Assembly: GCA_019695015.1 (NCBI GenBank)
Contig: JAIBAV010000113.1
Coordinates: 1 to 64,000, forward strand
DNA length: 64,000 bases
Reading direction: 5' to 3'
Origin: Chitinophagaceae bacterium
GTDB taxonomy: Bacteria > Bacteroidota > Bacteroidia > Chitinophagales > Chitinophagaceae
Positions within the stretch are counted from its first letter, which is position 1; each line of letters begins with the position of its first letter. This document shows, piece after piece, positions 25,885 to 34,048 of this stretch. The translations under genes were made by a program, and so were the position numbers. The notes beneath the pieces were generated by a model. The model did no database searches. It was not told the DNA's origin and was given only the letters and a program-made list of their open reading frames with translations.

Positions 25885-27291
25885 TTATTTTATATTAATT
25901 TCTGCTTCATTGTCCCAATTGGCACGAATGGATAGTTTTTTATCTAAAGGAACTACTATTTCAGGTTGTAGTTTATTTTTATAATTTCCGGTATTCCAAA
26001 TTCCATTATTATTTTTATCGTATAAAATTTTTAAATCAAAATCGCCTGGCTTAAATAATTTTCTGCTGATAATAGTTTTATTTATTTTAATAGCTTCTAC
26101 CAGGTTAGTTTGTTGGTAAATTAATAACACTGGGTACTTTAAAGTGTCTAAATTATTAAACCTTAATTTTAAAGCACCATAATCAGTTTCTTTTTTTGTT
26201 AAAAAACTTAATGTGTCATTTTGTGCAATTGTATTGCCTTGTTTGTTATAAACAGCATCTTTATAAATTAATAATTTATAAGCAGTATTTGCCAACCAGG
26301 ATGTTGTTAAAATTATTTTATTGCTTACTGAATCTAACGCAGTAGTGTAGTTATTGTAAGCATTAAAGTTAGTATCGGTTAATAAAATTTTAGAAGTATT
26401 TAATTTATTAATAGAGCTTGTAAAAAGTAACTCTAGGGTTGAATTTAAAATATCTTGTTTTTCAAATTCAACAGTAGAAGTATATTTTAAGTGTTTAGCC
26501 TTATTGTTATTTTTTATGTTATTATTACTTGCAACTGGTGTGCTTTGATTATTTTTTGCTTCTTGAAAAGCATATAATGTTGTAGAATTAATATTGCTAT
26601 AGTTTACATTTATTGCACTATCGGTAAAGGCAAAAAGTTTTGTACTATCGTTGTACCTTTTTGCATAATCGTTTGGCATTGCATAAACTGCATATATACC
26701 TGGTGGTATATGTTTAAAAGTAAAACTACCATCTCCTTTTAACTGAGTGATGTAAAGTGGCTTTTGAGTAATTACTGCTGTATCTGAAAGGTTGCTATAT
26801 AAAACAGCAATTAAGGTAGAATCGATTTTACCATTTTCTGCTAAAATAACTTTACCTTTTAGTTGGCAGCTATCAATTGTATTACCTGTTGAGTAAACAT
26901 AAGTAAAATTACTTAAAGGGTTACCCTCATTAATATCAACAATACTGTTACCAAAATTTATGGAATATGTGGTGTTAGGTATTAAGCTATCTTTTAGTTT
27001 TATCGTTATTGTTTTTAGTTTATAATCAACACTTGGTTGATTTTTGGGTAAAGGAGAAACTATTAAAGATTTTGTTATTTCTTTCAGTTCAATATATTCA
27101 TTAAAAGATAAAACTATTTTATTGCTACTAAATTGTGTAGAGAAATTTTTTGGAAGAGCCTGCATTAGTTGAGGAGGTAAAGAATCTCTTGGTCCACCAC
27201 CTGGAGGAATAATATTAGCACAACTAATTAATAAAAAGTTGATAGTAATGAATAACAATGCTAATAGAAGGAGAGAAGTTTTTTTATTCAT
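25885..27291 (-). CDS. Lipoprotein with bacterial Ig-like (SbsA-type) domain
   Basis: A 468-residue lipoprotein. The start MNKKTSLLLLALLF at 27291 gives a proper signal peptide with lipobox LLISC (Cys at residue 24); an upstream in-frame start would put 18 residues before the signal. After a Pro/Gly linker (IIPPGGGPRDSLPPQ) comes an Ig-like domain with LSFNEYIELKEI and TTYSINFGNSIVDINEGN. This is followed by a carboxypeptidase-regulatory-like segment (GSFTFKHIPPGIYAVYAMPND), and later by a segment ending in DKNNNGIWNTG, which looks like a calcium loop. The architecture is a common Bacteroidota surface lipoprotein of unknown function. Confidence 0.8.
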   Translation of the reverse strand: MNKKTSLLLLALLFITINFLLISCANIIPPGGGPRDSLPPQLMQALPKNFSTQFSSNKIVLSFNEYIELKEITKSLIVSPLPKNQPSVDYKLKTITIKLKDSLIPNTTYSINFGNSIVDINEGNPLSNFTYVYSTGNTIDSCQLKGKVILAENGKIDSTLIAVLYSNLSDTAVITQKPLYITQLKGDGSFTFKHIPPGIYAVYAMPNDYAKRYNDSTKLFAFTDSAINVNYSNINSTTLYAFQEAKNNQSTPVASNNNIKNNNKAKHLKYTSTVEFEKQDILNSTLELLFTSSINKLNTSKILLTDTNFNAYNNYTTALDSVSNKIILTTSWLANTAYKLLIYKDAVYNKQGNTIAQNDTLSFLTKKETDYGALKLRFNNLDTLKYPVLLIYQQTNLVEAIKINKTIISRKLFKPGDFDLKILYDKNNNGIWNTGNYKNKLQPEIVVPLDKKLSIRANWDNEAEINIK

Positions 27292-27351
27292 GTATAAAAT
27301 GCTACAACAATTAATATTTTGCAAACTTAATAGGTATGGATGCAATAAAAA

Positions 27352-30300
27352 TCATAATGTTTCATCCTCTTCTATTAAAGTATGTAAAGCCACAGCTAGC
27401 TCATTTGTTTTTACAAAATTACACCATTCGCAAGTAGGCTTACCACAACCTTTATTAAATTCTTTTGCCTGAATTTTATTCCATACTTCTATTATTTGTT
27501 GTTTTACAGTTGTTACATCTTCTTCTTTTATATCTATCCTTTCTATTTCATATTTTTCTTTTTCTGGTTCTACAAATTCAAACTGAGTACTCTTTACTTG
27601 CCAATTGTTTGTTTTATCATTATCTATTAAAATCTTATAAAAAACTGCTTGCCTCCAATAATCTCCTCCATTTGGTTCTTTATCGCAAGGTGCAATTAAT
27701 TTTTCTTTGGCATTTGCAAACTTTCCGGTTTTATAATCTACTACATTTACATTATAACCATTAAATTCTAATTTGTCTAACTTTCCGTTAATAGGAATAT
27801 TTTGCACTAGTATATTTTTAAAAGTTGCTTCTATCTTTACAATTTTTTGCCAGTTATTGATATGGTAATTGTAGTAAGCAGGTAAAATTTTATAGCCGTA
27901 ATCTGTTTTTAATTTATACTCTTCTGCTGTAAATGCTTCTTTGTTTTTTTTCATACTATAAATAAAATAATCCACAAACTCTTGTACCGATGGAAATTGG
28001 TTGTTATTGCCAATCATATTTTTAAACAAAGTTTCCAGTGCATAATGCACTGCAGTACCAAATGTCATACTTGCATTTTTAGCAGAGGGCACTTTAATTA
28101 AGTTTTGATAATAAAACTTAATTGGGCAGCTTAAATAATTGTTTAAATGGGTAACACTTAAAGTATAATTTTGAAGAATTTTATCTAAATATTCGTTGTT
28201 TATTAATTCAATTTCGGGTATTGCACTTTCCGAGAATTGTAATAAAGTATAGGCTACAAAGTCGTCTTCGCTAACCTCTGTAGGCTTAATTGTGATATTG
28301 GAGTTGTTACAAATTTCTGCAATAAAACTACTTTCTACTTGTGCCTTATCTTTTACATCATACTTAAAATAACTTAATTGTAAATGTGTTTTTGCCCTAG
28401 TTATTGCTACATAAAATAGTCTTCTGCTTTCTTCATTGTTTGTTGCTATGCTGTTGTTGTGTACTAAATTATCGGGTAATTTGTATACTTTATTATTGCC
28501 ACCACCTTTTTCCCAAACATTTTCAGTGCAACCAATTACAAAAACATACTCAAACTCACTTCCTTTACTACTGTGTGCTGTTATAAAATTTACTCCATTG
28601 GTATTATTGATAACTTTTTGAACAGTTGGACTAATATTATGTTTTTCCATCAGTGCTAAGTACTTCACAAGGTCAGAAAGGGTTAAATCTGAATTTCTTT
28701 TGGTTTCTTCCTTTATTAAATTAAACAAAGAGGTTAAAACCTGCATTAGCCAAGGCTTTTCGTTGCTTTGCATAATAAAACTAAGTATTCCACAGGTTTG
28801 AATTACTTTTTCAAATAGTTGTTGAACTGTGCAATTATTACTTTCTTTAAGAAGGCTTTCTAAAGCATTAATTACTGATTTAAGTTCATCTTTTTGTTGA
28901 TTAAATAAATCGGCAGTTTTTGTTTCCATCTCATTTAACCACCTACGCAAAGAAAATTTGTCTGCTTTACTTGCTTTATTGGCATTATTAACTGCAACAC
29001 TTATTTTGGCAATATCTAAGCTTTTTAAATTCCAGAAATTACTGTGTAAAATTTTAAATAAAATATCATCTCCACTATAGGGTAAATAATTTTCTTTATC
29101 TATCCATTGTAATATTTTAATGATATTATTTATAAAAGGTAGTTGTAAAATATTTACCTTTTTCTTAGTGTTAATTGGTATATTTTTTTGTTGAAGAATA
29201 TTAGCAATTTCATTTGCAATATCATGTTTTCTATAAATAACTGCAATATCCTTTCCATTAACATTTTTATTTTTTATTAATTCTTCAATTTGTTTAGCTA
29301 TATAAATTGCTTCGTGTGCAGGTGTATTAAATTCTAAAATAGTAGGTACAATATCTTCTTTTTGCCTATTTTCATCAGATGCTTCTAAGGGTTGAAGTGT
29401 TTTTGTAATTCTTAGAGCATTGTTTTTAATAAGAGAATAGGCTGTGTTTAAAATATTTTGTGTTGAACGATAGTTGGTGGTTAAATCAATTTCTACAATA
29501 TGTTGTTTGTATTGGTTAATAAAAGATTCTATATTTTGAACATTGGCATCTTGAAAGGAGAAAATACTCTGGTCTGCATCTCCTACTACAAATACATTTG
29601 GAACATCCCAGTAACTAATTAAATGTTGTAATAATAAATTTTGAGAACGGCTTGTATCTTGAAATTCATCCACCAAAATATATAAAAACCTTTCCTGATA
29701 GTTTAATAATAAATTATTATTTTCATTAAATGCTTGCAGCACCCATAAAATCATATCATCAAAATTGTACCTGCTATTTTCATTCATCATTTTATTATAT
29801 ATAGGAAATAACTTTACAGCTTCCTTCAAAATTTCCATTCTTTCTATCTCGGCATTAATAGCACCAATTTTTGCATCGCCTGCATTAAACTGTTTATATT
29901 TTCGTTTATAATAAAAACCTTCTTTAGTTGGTAATTCAGTTATATAGCTATCAATACAATGCAATAAATGCTCTGGCTGCCATGCTTCTTTTTTCATTAA
30001 AGCAAATAGCCCTTGAAGCCTTCTTTTTTCGTAATATACATCGCCACTAAATCTTTTTAAAGCACTGTTATTAGGTATGGTATCAATTATTTTATTAAAT
30101 AATTCTATTTCTTCTAATTCACTAATTGGCTCTAAATTTAATTTTCCAAAATAGGTTACATTATCTTGAATTACTTCGTTGCAAAAACTATGGAAAGTAT
30201 GAATTTGAATGTTGTACGCAGCACTACCAATAATGCTTAATAATCTTTTACGCATTTCCACTGCTCCATTATCTGTATAGGTTAAGCATAAAATATTATT

Positions 30301-30483
30301 AGGCAAAACATCGGCATTTAATAAAATATTACCAATACGTGTAGCTAGTATTTGTGTTTTACCTGTACCTGGTCCTGCATTTACTAATATAGGGCCTTCA
30401 ATTGTATCCACAGCTTTTTTCTGCTCTTGGTTTAAACTTTTATACGCATCGTTAAAGTTTTTATTTATTGTATCTTTACCCAT
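27352..30483 (-). CDS. UvrD/Rep-family ATP-dependent helicase fused to a PD-(D/E)XK nuclease with Fe-S-type cysteines
   Basis: A 1043-residue repair helicase-nuclease from the ATG at 30483. An 8-residue longer start is possible. SF1A helicase motifs are intact: VNAGPGTGKTQIL (I), LTYTDNGAVEM (Ia), VDEFQDTSRSQ (II), VVGDADQSIFSF (III), LTTNYRST (IV), TAHSSKGSEFEYVFV (V) and FYVAITRAK (VI). The C-terminal about 250 residues form a PD-(D/E)XK nuclease with GTAVHYALE and NVVDYKTGK. Four cysteines match the iron-staple pattern: one in YLSCPIKFYY and three in GCGKPTCEWC. It resembles AddAB/AdnAB-type end-processing machines in one chain. It probably acts in double-strand break repair. Confidence 0.87.
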   Translation of the reverse strand: MGKDTINKNFNDAYKSLNQEQKKAVDTIEGPILVNAGPGTGKTQILATRIGNILLNADVLPNNILCLTYTDNGAVEMRKRLLSIIGSAAYNIQIHTFHSFCNEVIQDNVTYFGKLNLEPISELEEIELFNKIIDTIPNNSALKRFSGDVYYEKRRLQGLFALMKKEAWQPEHLLHCIDSYITELPTKEGFYYKRKYKQFNAGDAKIGAINAEIERMEILKEAVKLFPIYNKMMNENSRYNFDDMILWVLQAFNENNNLLLNYQERFLYILVDEFQDTSRSQNLLLQHLISYWDVPNVFVVGDADQSIFSFQDANVQNIESFINQYKQHIVEIDLTTNYRSTQNILNTAYSLIKNNALRITKTLQPLEASDENRQKEDIVPTILEFNTPAHEAIYIAKQIEELIKNKNVNGKDIAVIYRKHDIANEIANILQQKNIPINTKKKVNILQLPFINNIIKILQWIDKENYLPYSGDDILFKILHSNFWNLKSLDIAKISVAVNNANKASKADKFSLRRWLNEMETKTADLFNQQKDELKSVINALESLLKESNNCTVQQLFEKVIQTCGILSFIMQSNEKPWLMQVLTSLFNLIKEETKRNSDLTLSDLVKYLALMEKHNISPTVQKVINNTNGVNFITAHSSKGSEFEYVFVIGCTENVWEKGGGNNKVYKLPDNLVHNNSIATNNEESRRLFYVAITRAKTHLQLSYFKYDVKDKAQVESSFIAEICNNSNITIKPTEVSEDDFVAYTLLQFSESAIPEIELINNEYLDKILQNYTLSVTHLNNYLSCPIKFYYQNLIKVPSAKNASMTFGTAVHYALETLFKNMIGNNNQFPSVQEFVDYFIYSMKKNKEAFTAEEYKLKTDYGYKILPAYYNYHINNWQKIVKIEATFKNILVQNIPINGKLDKLEFNGYNVNVVDYKTGKFANAKEKLIAPCDKEPNGGDYWRQAVFYKILIDNDKTNNWQVKSTQFEFVEPEKEKYEIERIDIKEEDVTTVKQQIIEVWNKIQAKEFNKGCGKPTCEWCNFVKTNELAVALHTLIEEDETL

Positions 30484-30572
30484 TAATAAATTAATTATTA
30501 TTTTCAAATTTACTTATTTGTAGGTAAGATTTTTAATTGGTTTACGTTATTAATTGAAATTTTATTTTGTTT

Positions 30573-30980
30573 ATGAAAGTATTAGTAATAACAGTTGGAT
30601 TTATTTTTTGTTGCTTTCAATTAAATGCACAAGCAAAAGGGCAATCATCTAAAGTAGATCTAGATACCATTTATAATAAAGTTGATGTTTTACCTAGTTA
30701 TATAGGTGGAGAAGAAGGGTGGAAAAAATATTTAAAGAAAAATACAAAGTACCCCAAAAAAGCTTGGTGGGAAGAGTTAGAAGCTGATGTAACACTAGAG
30801 TTTACTATTAAAAACGATGGCAGTATTGTAGATATAATTAATTTAACTGTATCAGGCTGGGGTTTTGAAGAGGAGGCTATTCGTTTGTTAAAAAAATCAG
30901 GAAAATGGAACCCTGCCTTAAAAAATGGTAAGCCTGTTCACTATCATGCAAAACTTACAATTCCTTTTAGACTAAAATAA
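30573..30980 (+). CDS. Exported protein with TonB C-terminal domain
   Basis: A 135-residue protein with a signal peptide ending near QLNAQA, then a TonB C-terminal domain. Visible hallmarks are LPSYIGGEEGWKKYLKKNTKYP (helix before the conserved YP), VTLEFTIKNDGSIVDI and AIRLLKKSGKWNPALKNGKPV, a near-perfect match to the family's last block. There is no N-terminal transmembrane anchor or proline-rich linker, so it is not a classical TonB that spans the periplasm. It may instead act in the periplasm or bind a receptor plug. The ATG at 30573 is preferred over a TTG six bases earlier. Confidence 0.82.
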   Translation: MKVLVITVGFIFCCFQLNAQAKGQSSKVDLDTIYNKVDVLPSYIGGEEGWKKYLKKNTKYPKKAWWEELEADVTLEFTIKNDGSIVDIINLTVSGWGFEEEAIRLLKKSGKWNPALKNGKPVHYHAKLTIPFRLK

Positions 30981-31007
30981 TTTTGTTTAATTTTTCAACA
31001 CATATAT

Positions 31008-31352
31008 ATGAGCAGTTTAGTGCAGGAGTTTAACAACTATCGTTCTAAAATGAATGATGTAATACTAAGTAAGAATAATTTAGTAATGAAACGTTTATGG
31101 AATTTAGATACGAATACTTATGAAGATGGAGCATTGGATAAAAAAACAAAAGAAATGCTTGGGTTAGTTGCAAGCATGGTTTTAAGATGCGATGATTGTA
31201 TAAAATACCATGTTCAAAAATGTTTTGAATTAGGAATTACAACCGAACAATTGTACGAAATTTTTGCTGTAGCAAATATTGTTGGAGGAACAATTGTTAT
31301 ACCACATACTAGAAGAGCTGCTGAATATTGGGAAGAATTAATAAAACAGTAA
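31008..31352 (+). CDS. Carboxymuconolactone decarboxylase / AhpD-like family protein
   Basis: A 114-residue all-helical protein of the AhpD-like superfamily. The redox motif CxxCxxxH is present as CDDCIKYH (about residues 61-68), which in AhpD supports peroxidase-linked thiol chemistry. The preceding helix KTKEMLGLVASMVLRC and the later EIFAVANIVGGTIVIPHTRRA are typical. It lies 27 bases downstream of the TonB-domain gene. The presence of the CxxC suggests a peroxide or thiol-disulfide role over lactone decarboxylation. Cytoplasmic. Confidence 0.85.
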   Translation: MSSLVQEFNNYRSKMNDVILSKNNLVMKRLWNLDTNTYEDGALDKKTKEMLGLVASMVLRCDDCIKYHVQKCFELGITTEQLYEIFAVANIVGGTIVIPHTRRAAEYWEELIKQ

Positions 31353-31371
31353 ACAATTTGTATTTGAAAAA

Positions 31372-31968
31372 TTATATAGTTTGTAAACTGTAATATTTAT
31401 TATACCATTTTCCTGCAAAAATACCAATACAACAACCTGCTATTGCACCAGCAAAAACATCTAAAGGATAATGAACCCCAACATACACTTGTGCATAGCA
31501 AATAGTTGCTGCCCAAATTGGAAAAAGAGTAGCATATTTTCCAAATGCTGGCTTTAGTGTTGTAAATATAAACATAGCTGCAGTAAAATGGTTTACAGCA
31601 TGAGAGGATGTAAAACTGAAACTAGATGGACAACGATTTAATAAAAGCCTGCCAAGGTGTTGTATAAACACATCATTACAAGGCCTTGGGCGTTCTATTA
31701 AGTTTTTTAAAAAATTACTACTTATTTGATCAGAGATGGTGGAAGTTATTGCCACAGCAATTATCCAGGGCAACGATTTTTTTCCGTAATTAAAAATTAC
31801 AAATAGTAATAAAAATAAGTACAGCGGTAGCCATGTTGTAGAATCTCTATACCAAGGTAAATTATTATCTAAAAAGGTATTAGTCCATTCTTTATTAACT
31901 AATAAGAACAGTTGCTTATCTGCCTTATCAAGCCATTCAAAAAAACTATTTAAGAAAACGAATATCAT
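31372..31968 (-). CDS. PAP2-superfamily membrane phosphatase
   Basis: A 198-residue multi-helix membrane protein of the type 2 phosphatidic acid phosphatase family, likely acting on undecaprenyl diphosphate or a phospholipid. Motif 1 is present (KNLIERPRP, matching Kx6RP). Motif 2 reads SFTSSHAVNHF where PSGH is usual, keeping the catalytic His. Motif 3 reads AQVYVGVHYPLD where SRx5Hx3D is usual, so the phosphate-binding Arg is replaced by Gln while His and Asp are kept. The substitution deserves an alignment check. The next gene starts on the opposite strand 68 bases away. Confidence 0.8.
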   Translation of the reverse strand: MIFVFLNSFFEWLDKADKQLFLLVNKEWTNTFLDNNLPWYRDSTTWLPLYLFLLLFVIFNYGKKSLPWIIAVAITSTISDQISSNFLKNLIERPRPCNDVFIQHLGRLLLNRCPSSFSFTSSHAVNHFTAAMFIFTTLKPAFGKYATLFPIWAATICYAQVYVGVHYPLDVFAGAIAGCCIGIFAGKWYNKYYSLQTI

Positions 31969-32036
31969 TGCTGTAAAGATAATTGCTTAATGAATGGAAT
32001 AAAAGCAATGTTTTTATTTTATACTTTTGTTGTTGA

Positions 32037-34046
32037 ATGAAAAAACTAAAAATTCCCAGATATATAAGATGGATAGCTCAAACAGGCATTATGTTTTTAA
32101 TTTTAATGAGCTTAATGCGTTGGGTACTTGTACTAACTTATAGAACGCCAACAGAAAAATCTGTAAGTTTAATAGATGCTTATTGGCTTGGGTTTAGGTT
32201 CGACTTAAGGTTTGTATCCATAACCATGTTATTATTGTACTTAGTTGGTACAATACCTTATTTACATCCTATAAACAAAAAATGGGGCAATAGAGTTTCG
32301 TTTATTATTTGGTCGGTTTTTATTGTACTTACCAGTATTTTTTATGCTGCAGATTTTGCACATTATTCTTATTTACGCCAAAGGCTTAATGCAAATATTT
32401 TAAGCTTTCTACACGATGCCAAAATATCTTTTGGAATGATGTGGCAGAGCTACAATTTAGGTTGGGGCATTTTAGGGCTAATAGTTATTGTATTTATTTT
32501 ATTAGCTATGGTAAAACTTAGTTATAACCATATTTTAAGTAAGGCTAATGTTTCAACTAAAAAAAGTAGTAAAGTATGGGGTGTTCTTTTTGTGCTGCTA
32601 TTGGCTTTTGGCATTGTTGGCAATGTAGTTTACAAGGCAGGACAATACCCTTTACGTTGGAGTAATGCTTATACTTTGGGCAACGATTATGCTGCAAATA
32701 TTTCTCTCAATCCCTTTCAATCTTTTTTTAGTACCCTAAAATTTAAAGACGTAACTTTTGATGAAGAGAAAGTAAAAAAGCATTATGAATGGATGAGTGC
32801 TTATTTAGATGTTCCTTTAAATCAAAGGGACAGTAATAAATTAAACTTTAATAGAATTCAAGAATTGGATAGCAGTAATAAAATGGCACAACATATACAA
32901 AATGTTGTATTGGTTATTTGCGAATCTTTTTCTGCTTATAAAAGTAGTATGTATGGCAACCCTTTAAATACTACGCCATTTTTTGCAGAAATGTGTAAAG
33001 AAGGTGTTTTTTTTAACAGAGCTTTTTCTCCTGCTTATGGCACTGCTAGAGGTGTTTGGGCAATTGTTACAGGCATACCAGATGTACAGTTTAATAAAAC
33101 ATCTAGCCGTAACCCTGCAACTGTAAATCAACACACTATTATTAATGATTTTAACCAACACGAAAAATTTTATTTTTTAGGAGGTAGTAGTAGTTGGGCA
33201 AATATTAGAGGGCTATTAACAAATAATATAAAAGACCTGAGGTTGTATGAACAAGGTAGTTACTCATCAAAAGAAATTGATGTTTGGGGCATTAGTGATA
33301 AAAACCTTTTTTTAGAAGCTAATAAAACTCTTGCACAACAAACAAAACCATTTTTTGCAGTTATTCAAACTGCCGATAATCATAGACCATACACCATACC
33401 TAAAGAAGATTTAAAAGAATTTAAAATTCAAAAAATTAAAAATGCCCAACTAAAAAAATATGGTTTTGAAAGCGAAGAGGAATACAATGCTTTTAGATAT
33501 ACAGATTTTAGTTTTCAAAAATTTATAGAGGCTGCTAAAAAAGAAAAATACTTTAATAACACTTTATTTGTTTTTATTGGAGACCATGGTATTAGAGGAG
33601 ATGCAGGAGATATGTTGCCAAAAGCCTTTACCACACAAGGCTTAACCAATATGCATGTGCCTTTGTTATTTTATGCACCAGGCATTTTACCTGCAAAAGA
33701 AATAACTTTTCCAGCATCGCAATTAGATGTGTTGCCTTCTATTGCTTATTTATGTAATATACCATATACAAATACTACAATGGGAAGAAACTTATTTAAA
33801 CTAAAAAATACAAACGATAATTATACTTTTATAATTGATGAAGGTGCAAAAATTATTGGAGCATTAAACGATAATTACTTTTTTAATTATCAGCTAAAAG
33901 ATAAAAAAGTAGAAAATTTTGTTAGCCTTCAACACAATTCACCAGTTACAAACGATAGTATTAAAAAGCAATTACATTTTATTACAGATGCTTTTTATGA
34001 AACAGCAAGGTATATGTTATTAAATAATAAAAAGCAAAACCCATAA
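32037..34046 (+). CDS. LTA-synthase-like sulfatase-fold membrane protein, first of a tandem pair
   Basis: A 669-residue membrane enzyme of the alkaline-phosphatase/sulfatase superfamily, related to lipoteichoic acid synthase and OpgB. The first about 200 residues carry five transmembrane helices. The extracytoplasmic catalytic domain has the metal ligands VVICESFS (Glu), the likely nucleophile Thr in YGTARGVW, the DNHRPY histidine and GDHGIRG (Asp-His). It should transfer glycerol phosphate or a similar group to a periplasmic acceptor. A TACTTTTG box at 32022-32029 ends 7 bases before the ATG. The paralogue begins 2 bases after its stop. The acceptor is unknown. Confidence 0.85.
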   Translation: MKKLKIPRYIRWIAQTGIMFLILMSLMRWVLVLTYRTPTEKSVSLIDAYWLGFRFDLRFVSITMLLLYLVGTIPYLHPINKKWGNRVSFIIWSVFIVLTSIFYAADFAHYSYLRQRLNANILSFLHDAKISFGMMWQSYNLGWGILGLIVIVFILLAMVKLSYNHILSKANVSTKKSSKVWGVLFVLLLAFGIVGNVVYKAGQYPLRWSNAYTLGNDYAANISLNPFQSFFSTLKFKDVTFDEEKVKKHYEWMSAYLDVPLNQRDSNKLNFNRIQELDSSNKMAQHIQNVVLVICESFSAYKSSMYGNPLNTTPFFAEMCKEGVFFNRAFSPAYGTARGVWAIVTGIPDVQFNKTSSRNPATVNQHTIINDFNQHEKFYFLGGSSSWANIRGLLTNNIKDLRLYEQGSYSSKEIDVWGISDKNLFLEANKTLAQQTKPFFAVIQTADNHRPYTIPKEDLKEFKIQKIKNAQLKKYGFESEEEYNAFRYTDFSFQKFIEAAKKEKYFNNTLFVFIGDHGIRGDAGDMLPKAFTTQGLTNMHVPLLFYAPGILPAKEITFPASQLDVLPSIAYLCNIPYTNTTMGRNLFKLKNTNDNYTFIIDEGAKIIGALNDNYFFNYQLKDKKVENFVSLQHNSPVTNDSIKKQLHFITDAFYETARYMLLNNKKQNP

Positions 34047-34048
34047 TC

